From Chitinophagales bacterium (GTDB taxonomy: Bacteria > Bacteroidota > Bacteroidia > Chitinophagales > Saprospiraceae): 64,000 nt of DNA. How positions within the stretch are numbered: the stretch's first letter is position 1; each line of letters starts with the position of its first letter. This document shows, one piece after another, positions 9,230-18,625 of this stretch. The stretch lies in NCBI GenBank assembly GCA_017303475.1, contig JAFLBO010000006.1, positions 62,001 through 126,000 of the forward strand. The letters are read 5' to 3'. The position numbers and the translations under genes were made by a program. The notes under the pieces were generated by a model, which had not been told where the DNA came from, ran no database searches, and worked only from the letters and a program-made list of their open reading frames with translations.

Positions 9230-10357
9230 ATGGAAAATTCCCCTGTTCAAAAACGTCCTTTATTGCGCTTGATTCTACCCTTGTTACTGGGTAGTGTACT
9301 GGTGTTTTACGGATGGCGCTGGTATTCCCACGCCCAACACTTTGAATCCACCGATAATGCTCAGGTGGAAACACATACCTCTCCTGTACTTGCCCGTATA
9401 GCAGGATATTTAAAAGATGTTACCGTAAATGATTATGCTTTGGTAAAAAGCGGCGACACTTTGGCTGTTATCGACGATGCTGAACAACGCATTGCCGTAC
9501 AGCAGGCAGAGGCTGATTTGGCTGCAGCTCAGGCCGATCTGGAAAATGCACGCGCTGCATTGGCAACAGCACAGGCTGACCTGAAAAATGCCAAAATTGG
9601 CGTGGAAAACGCTGATCTAAATGTAAAAGTGGTGGCTGCAAATGCCGAGGTTATCGCAGTAAGGCGTGATAAAGCTTTTTCCGACTGGCAACGTGATCAG
9701 AAATTATTGGCGGAAAAAGCCATTACCCCGAAACAGCTGGAAGACAGCAAAGCCCGTTACGACGAGCAGGTAAAGTCCTACGAAGCAGCTATAGATCAGC
9801 AACAGTTTGCTAAAGGGAATGTGACCAGCGGCCAGGGGCAGTTTTCTAAAATCCAGACCCAACTCGGCCAACTTGCGGCGCAACTTAAACGTGCTGAAGC
9901 GGCTGTTTCCACACGAAGGGCTATGTTGGATCAGGCGCGCCTGCGCCTCACCTACACACGTGTAACAGCTCCTATTTCAGGAAGGATTGGCCGGAAAAAC
10001 ATGGAACCCGGCCAATACATTCAGCCTGGTCAGAACCTTTGCACAGTAATTAACGACAATGAATACTGGATTATCGCCAATTTCAAGGAAACACAATTAG
10101 AAAAAATGCATGAGGGACAGCAGGTAAACATCAAGCTGGATGCATACCCGGAGAAAGATGTAACCGGCACGATTGAATCTATGAGCGAAGCTACAGGCGC
10201 CAAATTTGCCCTGCTGCCACCAGATAACGCCTCGGGCAATTTTATTAAAGTAACACAGCGCATTCCAGTCAAAATTTCGATCAATAACCCTGCCGAGATC
10301 AAGGATCTGCTGCGCGCCGGTCTTTCGGCTGAAGTAGAGGTTCGGGTCAAGGATTAA
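9230..10357 (+). CDS. HlyD/EmrA-type membrane fusion protein
   Basis: 375 aa from ATG 9230 (MENSPVQKRP); the frame is open to 9167 but those codons lie in the promoter. One N-terminal TM segment (LLRLILPLLLGSVLVFYGW) anchors it in the inner membrane. A lipoyl half (VLARIAGYLKDVTVNDYALV), a long coiled coil rich in Ala/Gln/Asp and the second half (TAPISGRIGRKNMEPGQYI) follow, as in EmrA. It should bridge the MFS pump and the TolC-type channel encoded downstream (13-bp and 24-bp gaps). Confidence 0.92.
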   Translation: MENSPVQKRPLLRLILPLLLGSVLVFYGWRWYSHAQHFESTDNAQVETHTSPVLARIAGYLKDVTVNDYALVKSGDTLAVIDDAEQRIAVQQAEADLAAAQADLENARAALATAQADLKNAKIGVENADLNVKVVAANAEVIAVRRDKAFSDWQRDQKLLAEKAITPKQLEDSKARYDEQVKSYEAAIDQQQFAKGNVTSGQGQFSKIQTQLGQLAAQLKRAEAAVSTRRAMLDQARLRLTYTRVTAPISGRIGRKNMEPGQYIQPGQNLCTVINDNEYWIIANFKETQLEKMHEGQQVNIKLDAYPEKDVTGTIESMSEATGAKFALLPPDNASGNFIKVTQRIPVKISINNPAEIKDLLRAGLSAEVEVRVKD

Positions 10358-10370
10358 GCTCGCCTGTTCC

Positions 10371-11933
10371 ATGAATTTTGCTAAAATCATTGTCGTGATT
10401 ACCGTGGTATCCGCGGCAATCATGGAGCTCGTGGATACTTCCATTGTGAATGTTGGATTGAACCAGATGTCTGGTTCATTGGGCATTACCATTGAAGATG
10501 CATCCTGGGTTATTACGTCCTATGCTGTGGCGAATGTGGTCATCATTCCGCTAACAGGCTTTTTCCAACGCTATTTCGGCCGGAAAAACTACTACATGGC
10601 CTCTATCCTGATATTTACCATTGCGTCGTATTTCTGCGGCACTGCCGACGATTTATGGACCCTGGTATTTTTCCGTTTTTTGCAAGGCATCGGTGGTGGC
10701 GCTTTGCTCTCTGTATCGCAGGGTATCCTGTACGATACTTTTCCGGTAGAACAAAGGCCGCTTGCTTCTGCAATGTTCGGAATTGGTGTGGTGCTAGGAC
10801 CCACTTTCGGACCAACTATTGGTGGGATTATTCTGGATAATTATCATTGGTCGTGGATGTTTTTTATCAACCTGCCTCTTGGGGTAGCCGCGCTGGTTTT
10901 ATCCAATATATTCATTGAAAAAACGCCGGAAGAGCATCAAATTGATCGTTCTAAAATACAGATAGATACTGCAGGCATAATCCTGCTGGCGCTTTGGGTT
11001 GGCCCTTTGCAATACGTATTGGAAAGGGGCTCAGCAGATGATTGGTTTGATTCTCCGGTTATTTTCCGATTAACCATCCTGTGCGTGCTTGCGCTAATAG
11101 GATTTATTTGGTGGGAGTTAAAAACGGATAATCCGGTGGTTGACTTGCGCGTGTTTCGGAACAGAAACCTGCTCATTGGTACAATACTAACGGTCATAGT
11201 AGGTTTTGGGTTGTTCGGTTCGGTATTCCTATACCCCTTGTTTGCACAGCGGATTATTGGATTCGGTGCTAAAGAAACCGGCATGTTTGTGATTCCGGGT
11301 ACTCTGATTGCCTTGTTTTTCTTTCCCTTAATTGGTAAACTGCTGCAGCGTGGCGCCTCACCCCGAAACTTTGTGTTTTTTGGGTATTTCGTGTTTTTCT
11401 CATTCGTGATGGCCATGTCGCAACTCAATGCAGATGCTACCGCCGGTTTTTTCGTGGGAATCATGTTGCTCAGGGGTATTGGTTTGGCATTCACCAATAT
11501 GCCGCTCATCAACTCTACCGTGTCTACCCTGGCGCCCAAGGATATGGCTATGGGTATTGCCATGACCAATATGTTTCGTCAATTGGGTGGTGCGCTTGGT
11601 ATTGCTGTCATCAATACGTTTGTAAGTCACCGACAGGCAGCTCATCGCAGCGATTTATTGACCAACCTGACGCCGGGATCGCCGGCCTATGAAGAACGTA
11701 TCAGTGCACTCACCAATGGATTGACAGGGCGGGGATTAAACCCCCTGGAGGCTCCACAAGTTGCCTTGCAAAACCTGCGTCTGGTAATAGAAAAGCAGGC
11801 TTTAATGTTATCTTATTTGGATGCTTTTCAGCTTACCGGATTCTTTTTCGTGGCATCCTTGCCCCTTATTTTACTGATTCAGAAAAAGAAGGTCAGCGCA
11901 GAAGCTATGAAAGCAGCCAGTGAGGCACATTAA
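10371..11933 (+). CDS. EmrB/QacA-type MFS drug exporter (DHA2, 14 TM)
   Basis: 520 aa, typical of the 14-TM DHA2 family. The opening IMELVDTSIVNVGL and WVITSYAVANVVIIPLTGF match the EmrB signature, and RFLQGIGGGAL and GPTFGPTIGG are the conserved loop and antiporter motif C-type region. It is a proton-driven exporter of hydrophobic compounds, working with the adjacent fusion protein and outer membrane channel. Substrate cannot be told from sequence. Confidence 0.93.
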   Translation: MNFAKIIVVITVVSAAIMELVDTSIVNVGLNQMSGSLGITIEDASWVITSYAVANVVIIPLTGFFQRYFGRKNYYMASILIFTIASYFCGTADDLWTLVFFRFLQGIGGGALLSVSQGILYDTFPVEQRPLASAMFGIGVVLGPTFGPTIGGIILDNYHWSWMFFINLPLGVAALVLSNIFIEKTPEEHQIDRSKIQIDTAGIILLALWVGPLQYVLERGSADDWFDSPVIFRLTILCVLALIGFIWWELKTDNPVVDLRVFRNRNLLIGTILTVIVGFGLFGSVFLYPLFAQRIIGFGAKETGMFVIPGTLIALFFFPLIGKLLQRGASPRNFVFFGYFVFFSFVMAMSQLNADATAGFFVGIMLLRGIGLAFTNMPLINSTVSTLAPKDMAMGIAMTNMFRQLGGALGIAVINTFVSHRQAAHRSDLLTNLTPGSPAYEERISALTNGLTGRGLNPLEAPQVALQNLRLVIEKQALMLSYLDAFQLTGFFFVASLPLILLIQKKKVSAEAMKAASEAH

Positions 11934-11957
11934 TTTTTATCAAAAACATCAAGCATT

Positions 11958-13229
11958 ATGCTGAAAAAATATGTTCTGATCCTTGTCCTGAGTGCCATTC
12001 AGGTGGCCGTATGGGGGCAACAACAGTCTGAGAATCCGGAACTTCGGATGCTCATTGAAAAAACCTGGGCCAACTACCCCAAAATCCGGGAGGCCGAATT
12101 AAACAATAGGATTGCCAATGAACGTACCGGCATACAAAAGGCCAGCTTTTTGCCTACTGTTAATGCCAATGCTTCCTATAATTATGTGACTCCGATTGCA
12201 GAGGCTACTTTTGGCAATAGCACTTTCCGGTTTCAGCCGCACGACAATTACAATGTTGGTTTACAGGCCAATGGCTTGATTTACGATTTTGGCAAAACAA
12301 GAGCGGCTATTAATAAAGCAGTGGCCGAATTTGAAGTAGGGAAAGCCAGTTTGGAGGCTATGCGAGAGGTATTGGCATATCAGGTGGCTCAACTGTACTA
12401 TGGAATCATTTTTACCCGTAGTAATATAGACGTTCTGGACGAGCAGATCCGGTCGCTGGAGGCAAACAAAGATCTTCTGCTTGTCAAACAGCGCAATGGT
12501 GATGCCCTTGAACTGGATGTGCTGAATGCAGATGTAGCCCTTTCCAATGCTGCAAACCGCAAATTGGATTTGACTGCGCAATGGGAAAAACAACAGGTCT
12601 TGCTGGCTTCTTTAACCGGAGAAACCAATAATTTGATAACGCTAAAATCTTTTGACTATCAGGTGGTTGTGCAAGATTTAAGTCTTGGGCAAAACGCAGA
12701 TTATCGGGTGGCTAACGCTCGTTTAAAGGTAGCCAGAAACGACAGTATTTACTTCCGGAAGTTTCTCCGACCAACCCTGACGTATAATGGTGGTGCAGGT
12801 TTCCGAAATGGTTATCAACCCAATATTGACGACATGCGATTCAACTGGGGAATAGGCGCAGGTATCTCTTATCCGCTTTATGTGGGAGGTAAGGATCGCC
12901 GGCAATTGCGCATTGCAGCCTTGAATCTGGCAGCTGCAAGGGCTTCCTCAGAGGCTGTTTTGCGTACGGCCAATGCAGAAATGGAGCAGGCAAGGGCCGA
13001 TCAGCGCGCTGCAACTGGAAAATTAAAAACGGCCCAAACGATAGTTGATCAGGCCCGGGCTGCACTTACGATTGCAGAAACCCGGTTCAAAAACGGAGTG
13101 GCCACCAATGTAGATGTGCTCACAGCACAATCCAACCTGGAACAAGCCCGCCTGACAGTCATTTCCGCACAATATCAACTTTGTATGGCCGGGCTGCAGC
13201 TGGAAAAAGTGTCAGGTCGTTTGAGGTAA
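11958..13229 (+). CDS. TolC-family outer membrane efflux channel
   Basis: 423 aa with a signal peptide (MLKKYVLILVLSAIQVAVWG). Two OEP repeats of long helices and beta strands are visible: ASYNYVTP..., then the second beta hairpin (LTYNGGAGFRNGYQ, GIGAGISYPLYVGGK) and the closing helix ARLTVISAQYQLCMAGLQLEK. Third gene of the efflux operon; it completes a tripartite pump under the MarR-type operator at 9125-9155. Confidence 0.92.
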   Translation: MLKKYVLILVLSAIQVAVWGQQQSENPELRMLIEKTWANYPKIREAELNNRIANERTGIQKASFLPTVNANASYNYVTPIAEATFGNSTFRFQPHDNYNVGLQANGLIYDFGKTRAAINKAVAEFEVGKASLEAMREVLAYQVAQLYYGIIFTRSNIDVLDEQIRSLEANKDLLLVKQRNGDALELDVLNADVALSNAANRKLDLTAQWEKQQVLLASLTGETNNLITLKSFDYQVVVQDLSLGQNADYRVANARLKVARNDSIYFRKFLRPTLTYNGGAGFRNGYQPNIDDMRFNWGIGAGISYPLYVGGKDRRQLRIAALNLAAARASSEAVLRTANAEMEQARADQRAATGKLKTAQTIVDQARAALTIAETRFKNGVATNVDVLTAQSNLEQARLTVISAQYQLCMAGLQLEKVSGRLR

Positions 13230-13260
13230 ATAGGTGGGAAATGTGTATTTTTGTACGCAT

Positions 13261-13502
13261 GAGGGTGTTTTAAAATTTGAAAAGCTACACATTTTCAGGT
13301 TGCTTAACACCGTATTTTTACACTAAGTGTTAAAATGGCCATCGCCCGAGGAAAAGACCTCGTAAGAGGTCTGACCTTTGTAGCAAAATCAAATACAACG
13401 CGCAATCCGGACCTCGCAAGAGATCGAACACCACGTATATGGGTTCGACCTCTTGCGAGGTCAGGAGGCCGTTTGAGGGGAATAGAAAAATAAAACACCC
13501 TC
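13261..13502. repeat. 242-bp inverted-repeat element (MITE-like or terminator)
   Basis: The ends are inverted repeats, GAGGGTGTTTTA (13261-13272) and TAAAACACCCTC (13491-13502). Inside are the palindrome GACCTCGTAAGAGGTC (13356-13371) and two 20-nt arms (13410-13429, 13443-13462) carrying the same GACCTCGCAAGAG word. A TATTTTTG promoter-like box lies just outside at 13246-13253. There is no transposase. The word GACCTC-N-GAGGTC recurs at 15892-15906 and 33416-33431. Confidence 0.65.
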
Positions 13503-13509
13503 TATTTCA

Positions 13510-14016
13510 ATGATCCTGAAATCTATATTCATTTTTGCGCTGACAACTTCTTTATCTTCTATACTTCCTGCTCAGGGAGATATAGCATGTCATTTTTATG
13601 CAGCTAAAAAAAGGGTGTTTATAGAGATATTTAATAACACACAGGATACTCTTGAACTAGACTGGAGCACGAGCTGCCGACAATTTTGGACTAAACCGGT
13701 ATTGAATACTGACTACCTGTTCCGGGACGATACCTTGTTTCTGGATATTTCAGCTATTTGGACTCCAACCTTTTCCTGCGGTGTCATCGAGTATTATATA
13801 GATGGCAAACGACTATCCAATGAGATTTTACCTTTCACATCCTTTGCTTTTTACATCAATATACCGGAAACGACTTATGTAAAAGATCACATAAACCATA
13901 TTGGCATCCTGGCCGATCCGGCATACGAGCGTATGGTATCAACCAAACTGAAACGTAATACGATTGAAATGCCTATCAGACAGGTGGTAAAGGCATCTCA
14001 GGCAGATTGGGAATGA
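13510..14016 (+). CDS. Secreted protein of unknown function
   Basis: 168 aa with a signal peptide (MILKSIFIFALTTSLSSILPAQ). The mature protein is beta-rich (VFIEIFNNTQDTLELDW, EYYIDGKRLSNEI) with two Cys that could pair. No family recognised. Followed after 30 bp by the L,D-transpeptidase gene on the same strand, so possibly co-transcribed. Confidence 0.6.
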   Translation: MILKSIFIFALTTSLSSILPAQGDIACHFYAAKKRVFIEIFNNTQDTLELDWSTSCRQFWTKPVLNTDYLFRDDTLFLDISAIWTPTFSCGVIEYYIDGKRLSNEILPFTSFAFYINIPETTYVKDHINHIGILADPAYERMVSTKLKRNTIEMPIRQVVKASQADWE

Positions 14017-14046
14017 CGCTATACCTTTACCCAAAATTCGATCGAT

Positions 14047-14772
14047 ATGCTCTCCCTGTCCGTTTTTCCTTTACTTTTTCAGTTGTTTTTTGCTCCCGCT
14101 CCCCCGTCGGATGTCTTCAGCGAGTGTAAACAACTGGTTGTGGTAACCAGTCCTTCTGCCAATGGCAAAAACGCCAAACTTTGGAAGTTCGAACGATCCG
14201 GAACCAAATGGAAAGCCGTTGGACCGGCACATCCGGTGAATTTGGGTAAAAAAGGCCTGGCCTGGGGGCGGGGGCTTCACAGCGCAAAACCCGGCGCACA
14301 AAAACAGGAAGGCGACCTCAAATCGCCGGCAGGCATATTCCGTTTCGGTGAAGCTTTTGGTTATGCCGCGGCCCCTTTGGTTCCCCTGAAACTCGAATAC
14401 CGGCCTATTACGGAGTCGGATATCTGTGTGGAAGATTCCAAATCACAGTACTATAATCAAATTGTAGATGGCGCCAAACTGAATGCCGACTGGACCGCCC
14501 GCGAATCCATGCTGCGTACCGATGCGCAATATAAATGGGGTATTGTGGTCAAACAAAACTCCCCGCCTGAACCGGAAAACGGCTCCTGTATCTTTTTTCA
14601 TCTCTGGCGCAAAAAAGGCTCCGGTACCCTAGGATGCACCGCTATGGCGGAAAACAACATGCTGGCACTCATGAAATGGCTCGATCCGGGCAAAAAACCT
14701 CTGCTGATGCAAATGACCACCAGGGATTACGACAGTTATCGACGGAAAGTGGGCCTGCCGGCATTGAAATAA
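14047..14772 (+). CDS. L,D-transpeptidase family protein (YkuD domain)
   Basis: 241 aa. An N-terminal hydrophobic stretch (LSVFPLLFQLFFAPAPP) suggests export to the periplasm. The catalytic region carries FFHLWRKKGSGTLGCTAM, the H-x-S-x-G-C motif of YkuD enzymes, preceded by KSPAGIFRFGEAFGY, the substrate-side motif seen in murein L,D-transpeptidases of the ErfK/YbiS group. It likely cross-links or modifies peptidoglycan. Its TAA stop directly abuts the stop of the convergent Rieske gene (no spacer). Confidence 0.85.
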   Translation: MLSLSVFPLLFQLFFAPAPPSDVFSECKQLVVVTSPSANGKNAKLWKFERSGTKWKAVGPAHPVNLGKKGLAWGRGLHSAKPGAQKQEGDLKSPAGIFRFGEAFGYAAAPLVPLKLEYRPITESDICVEDSKSQYYNQIVDGAKLNADWTARESMLRTDAQYKWGIVVKQNSPPEPENGSCIFFHLWRKKGSGTLGCTAMAENNMLALMKWLDPGKKPLLMQMTTRDYDSYRRKVGLPALK

Positions 14773-15849
14773 TTACCCCAAAAAGGCCGATAGCAGTTGG
14801 TGAAAATGATGCGTTCCCTGCTCATGCCCGGGTGCGTACCTGCCGTGCTGATAAAATCTGGAACGGATGCCGCGCTGCACGTTCTCCACTATTTCTTCAT
14901 CTTCCAGTTCCACCTGGTCCAAACCCGATCCGGCTCCGGTGTTCAGCCTGGATTCGTCGTACACATAAACCATAAAACGCACCCTGCAGGAATCCGGTCC
15001 CTGTGGTTCAACCAGGTTGAAAGACAGTCCCCAGGGGTAAAAATTGAACATCATATTGGGAAACAACCAGAAATAATAAGCCGCTACGTCTTTTCCAAAA
15101 TCTGGCGAATCCGACGGCAGTTCAAAACACATATCCCCTTTTTTACCTATGCCCAGCTGCAAATTGGCATAAGGGAACAATTCGGTGGAATAGCTTCCCC
15201 AGTCAAGCACAGCATTGAGTCCGCCGTGCACAAACGGAATATGAAAACCTTCCAGATAGTTTTCGCAATAAAGCGCCCAATGAGCCTTCACCTGGTAGTC
15301 TTTGGATAAATCCGGCCGGAATACCATTTGGTCCAATGGCAGCCAGCCAACGCGCTGCATCATTTCACCAAAAAATTTTTCCGGTGTAAAGGCAGGGGCC
15401 AAACTGGTAAACAACAAATTTCCCCATTGAAACAGCGGCAACTCTTTCAGGTGATCCGCTTCCGCCGGGAAATCTTCCACCGTGGTAAACTCCGGCATGT
15501 ATTGAAACCGGCCATCCAGACCAAACAGTCGCCCGTGGTATTTGCAGCGTAGCCGGTTTGATTTGCAAGGCTCGTAGGCTAATAAATTGCCCCGATGCGT
15601 GCATACATTCGATAAACAGCGGATCTTGCCGTTTGAATCGTGCGTCAGCACCAGCGGCTCGTCCAGCAAACCTTCCAAAAGGGTAAAAGGCCAGATGCTG
15701 CCCGGTTCCGGCACACGCCCAATATCACCGATGAATTGCCAGGAAGCCGCAAAAATCCGTTCTCTGGAAGCCAGATACACTTCGGCGCTGGTGTACACCT
15801 CCTTGGAAATCGTTTTAGCCCTTGCGATATTTGGGTCAACGTAAAACAT
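14773..15849 (-). CDS. Rieske 2Fe-2S ring-hydroxylating oxygenase alpha subunit-like
   Basis: 358 aa. Rieske ligands are Cys83, His85, Cys102 and His105 (CTHRGN and CKYHGRLFGLDG). The catalytic domain has the mononuclear-iron helix ENYLEGFHIPFVHGGL with two His. Such proteins hydroxylate or demethylate aromatic or quaternary-amine substrates using electrons from a reductase. No reductase or small subunit is next to it, so the substrate is unknown; choline/carnitine/glycine betaine-type monooxygenases are close in length. Confidence 0.88.
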   Translation of the reverse strand: MFYVDPNIARAKTISKEVYTSAEVYLASRERIFAASWQFIGDIGRVPEPGSIWPFTLLEGLLDEPLVLTHDSNGKIRCLSNVCTHRGNLLAYEPCKSNRLRCKYHGRLFGLDGRFQYMPEFTTVEDFPAEADHLKELPLFQWGNLLFTSLAPAFTPEKFFGEMMQRVGWLPLDQMVFRPDLSKDYQVKAHWALYCENYLEGFHIPFVHGGLNAVLDWGSYSTELFPYANLQLGIGKKGDMCFELPSDSPDFGKDVAAYYFWLFPNMMFNFYPWGLSFNLVEPQGPDSCRVRFMVYVYDESRLNTGAGSGLDQVELEDEEIVENVQRGIRSRFYQHGRYAPGHEQGTHHFHQLLSAFLG

Positions 15850-15891
15850 GATGCAGAAATATTGGTGAACACGGCAAAGTTATTTAAGTTG

Positions 15892-16007
15892 GACCTCTGC
15901 GAGGTCGGTTTCATCTTAAACATCGGCGGCTAAGCCTGCCGGTACATCAAACCCCTTCAAACCCATCAAACCCCTCAAACTCTTCAAACTCTTCCCCCTC
16001 CCGTCCC
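15892..16007. repeat. GACCTC palindrome and TTTGA-word run before ade
   Basis: GACCTCTGCGAGGTC at 15892-15906 repeats a word found at 13356 and 33416. From about 15946 to 16007 a run of tcaaacccc/tcaaactctt words continues right up to the start codon of the adenine deaminase gene, replacing any recognisable ribosome binding site. The same words occur at 41985-42018 and 62999-63026. Confidence 0.7.
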
Positions 16008-17663
16008 ATGCAACTCCTCGCCAACTTCGTAGATCTGAGTCAACGCCGCATTTATCCGGCTGAAATCATCTGGGCAGACGGACGCATTACAGCAATTCGT
16101 GAAGTAGCGAAGGCGCCATCGGATGCCGGGTATATATTGCCCGGATTCGTAGACGCGCACGTGCACGTGGAAAGCAGCATGTTGCCGCCATCAGAGTTTG
16201 CCCGGATGGCCGTAGTTCATGGCACGGTGGCCACCGTTTCTGATCCGCATGAAATTGCCAATGTGCTGGGCGCCGACGGGGTACAATTCATGCTGGATGA
16301 TGCTGCGCATTCACCTCTGAAGTTCTGCTTTGGCGCGCCATCCTGCGTGCCTGCTACATCGTTTGAAACAGCCGGAGCGGTGTTAAATGCCGCAGAAGTA
16401 GCACAAATGCTGCAACACCCGGACATTGGATATTTGTCTGAAATGATGAATTTTCCCGGTGTATTGCACCAGGACGCCGAAGTAATGGCCAAAATTGCTG
16501 CCGCCAGCCGACTCGGTAAACCCGTTGACGGCCATGCACCCGGACTCCGTGGAGAAGACGCCAGGTGCTACTTTGCCGCAGGCATCAGCACAGATCATGA
16601 ATGTTTCAGCCTGGAAGAAGGAAGGGAAAAAGCGGCCATGGGCGTGAAAATTTTGATTAGAGAAGGCAGTGCTGCCCGGAATTTTGAAGCGCTTTGGCCA
16701 TTGATTCAGGAATACCCGGACAGGGTGATGTTTTGTTCAGATGATAAGCACCCCGACGATCTGGTTCAAGGTCATATCAACCAACTGGTGGCCAGGGCTA
16801 TTGCCAAAGGTTGCGATTTGTTCGACACACTCCGGGCGGCTTGTTTGCATCCGGTGGAACATTACCGTTTGCCGGTTGGTTGTTTGCAGCCCGCCGACCC
16901 GGCAGATTTTATCCTGGTGTCAGACCTGAAACATTTTCAGGTGCGGGAAACCTGGATCAATGGGGTAAAAGTGGCAGAAAACGGACAGACTTTGCTGGAA
17001 AAACAATCAGTAGAAGCCCCCAATCAATTCCTGGCCCAGCCACGCACCGCCGCCGATTTCAGGCTTTTTCATCAGTTCTATTGCCCTTATTTGCGCGTTA
17101 TACGGGTGTATGACGGCGAAATTGTTACCGGAGAAGAAGAAGGCAGCGTTAGCGAAATGCGCAGCGGACAATACATGCCGGATGTGCAACAGGATTTGCT
17201 GTACATAACGGTGCTGAACCGCTACACGGCAAACGCCAAGCCTGCACTGGGAATGGTGAAGGGATTTGGCCTTCAAAAAGGCGCCCTGGCCAGTAGTGTG
17301 GCGCATGATTCTCATAATATTGTAGCCGTTGGCACATCAGATGAAGCCCTGACAACGGTCATTAATGCCGTTATTACCGCCAGGGGCGGGGTGGCTGCCA
17401 CCAATGGTGAGGGCGAAACACGCGTGTTGCCGCTTCCTATTGCCGGCCTGATGAGTCAATCCGATGGCTGGGAACTGGCAGGCACTTACGCGGAGCTGGA
17501 TGCCTGGGTAAAATCAGAACTGGGCTGTGTTTTGCGTGCGCCGTTTATGTCGCTCTCTTTCCTGGCGCTTCCGGTTATCCCCAAACTGAAGATGACTGAC
17601 AGAGGATTGTTTGATGTGGAGAGATTCGATTATGTGGAGGTGGAGAAAGCCTATGAGCAGTGA
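16008..17663 (+). CDS. ade: Adenine deaminase
   Basis: 551 aa, the family's usual length. The amidohydrolase metal motif is GFVDAHVHVESSML, followed by HGTVATVSDPHEIANVLG; MFCSDDKHPDDL provides further metal ligands, and the C-terminal domain has the conserved SVAHDSHNIVAVGTSDE and GEGETRVLPLPIAGLMS. It deaminates adenine to hypoxanthine for purine salvage. The stop codon TGA is the first unit of a long TGAG repeat. A homologue would be called Ade/AdeC. Confidence 0.95.
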   Translation: MQLLANFVDLSQRRIYPAEIIWADGRITAIREVAKAPSDAGYILPGFVDAHVHVESSMLPPSEFARMAVVHGTVATVSDPHEIANVLGADGVQFMLDDAAHSPLKFCFGAPSCVPATSFETAGAVLNAAEVAQMLQHPDIGYLSEMMNFPGVLHQDAEVMAKIAAASRLGKPVDGHAPGLRGEDARCYFAAGISTDHECFSLEEGREKAAMGVKILIREGSAARNFEALWPLIQEYPDRVMFCSDDKHPDDLVQGHINQLVARAIAKGCDLFDTLRAACLHPVEHYRLPVGCLQPADPADFILVSDLKHFQVRETWINGVKVAENGQTLLEKQSVEAPNQFLAQPRTAADFRLFHQFYCPYLRVIRVYDGEIVTGEEEGSVSEMRSGQYMPDVQQDLLYITVLNRYTANAKPALGMVKGFGLQKGALASSVAHDSHNIVAVGTSDEALTTVINAVITARGGVAATNGEGETRVLPLPIAGLMSQSDGWELAGTYAELDAWVKSELGCVLRAPFMSLSFLALPVIPKLKMTDRGLFDVERFDYVEVEKAYEQ

Positions 17664-17743
17664 GTGAGTGAGTGAGTGAGTGAGTGAGTGAGTGAATGAG
17701 TGAGTGAGTGAATGAGTGAGTGAGTGAATGAGTGAGTGAGTGA
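17661..17743 (+). repeat. TGAG tetranucleotide run starting at the ade stop codon
   Basis: About 20 copies of TGAG, with occasional TGAA, run from the ade stop (17661-17663) to the ATG at 17744. Because the unit is 4 nt, every reading frame meets TGA within four codons. Similar runs begin at the stops of the genes ending at 35903 and 49276. Confidence 0.95.
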
Positions 17744-18625
17744 ATGGGGAATTATAGAAGGGTTGTAACTTTACACGTCGATTGGCGTTATACCATTGCA
17801 TATTTTTTGGGCGTGGAAATCAAAGGCAAAGTCATTTGTGGCATTTTGGGTATTTTTTTGTTCGACCTGTTGGGTATTCCGCTGGGTGGGCTGATTGGTT
17901 TTTTTGTGGGTTCCTGGCTGGGACATTACTTTTTTGACCAGCCTAAGGAAAAAGCGCAGTCTGACAGTGAGTTTCGGGCGTATCAGCGCAGGCAGGGTGA
18001 GTTTGTTTTCCACGTTTTTCGTTTGTGCGCCAAAATGGCCAAGGTAGACGGCCCTATCAATGCCCATGAGGTGAAACACATGGAAAATTTGATGCGACAT
18101 CAGTTCCGGATGAATGAACGCGGACGCGAACAGGCCATTAAAATCTGGAAAAACGCCAAGGAGTCGAACGATACCTTTGATCAGTTTGCACGCTCTTTTT
18201 ACGAAGGTTTTGGCAGAGACAGGCACCATGTGATGAACATGCTGGATCTGTTGTTTGCTACAGCTGCTGCCGATGGCTCCCTGCATCCCCAGGAGGAGGG
18301 CTTGTTGCTTCGGGCAGCCGGTATTTTCCAAATCGGTAAATTGCAATACGAACGGGTGAAATCCCGCTACTATCAGCAAAAAGGTAGTACTGCTTTCTCA
18401 CAGGCACGTTGGGATCCGCTGGACCCGCACTATGCCATTTTAGGCGCCAATCCTGGAGACAGCCTGGACGAAATAAAGAAAAAATACCGGGCACTGGCCT
18501 TGCAGTGGCACCCGGATAAACTGGCAGCCAAAGGTCTCTCTCTGGAAGCCCAACGCCACGGCAAGGAGAAGTTTCAGCAAATTAACGAAGCCTACGAGCG
18601 GATCACAGAAGCCAGAAAATCCTAG
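17744..18625 (+). CDS. DjlA-like co-chaperone: TerB-like plus C-terminal J domain
   Basis: Up to 293 aa. Residues ~28-58 are a glycine-rich membrane segment (IFLFDLLGIPLGGLIGFFVG) as in DjlA. Residues ~80-200 form a TerB-like helical domain (FHVFRLCAKMAKVDGPINAHE). The C-terminal J domain has YAILGANPGDSLDEIKKKYR, the HPD loop in LQWHPDK, and QQINEAYERI. It would stimulate DnaK at the membrane. The start is uncertain: ATG 17744 emerges from the end of the TGAG repeat, and a GTG at 17813 fits the family's N-terminus better. It overlaps the convergent subtilase stop by 3 bp (shared CTAG). Confidence 0.85.
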   Translation: MGNYRRVVTLHVDWRYTIAYFLGVEIKGKVICGILGIFLFDLLGIPLGGLIGFFVGSWLGHYFFDQPKEKAQSDSEFRAYQRRQGEFVFHVFRLCAKMAKVDGPINAHEVKHMENLMRHQFRMNERGREQAIKIWKNAKESNDTFDQFARSFYEGFGRDRHHVMNMLDLLFATAAADGSLHPQEEGLLLRAAGIFQIGKLQYERVKSRYYQQKGSTAFSQARWDPLDPHYAILGANPGDSLDEIKKKYRALALQWHPDKLAAKGLSLEAQRHGKEKFQQINEAYERITEARKS

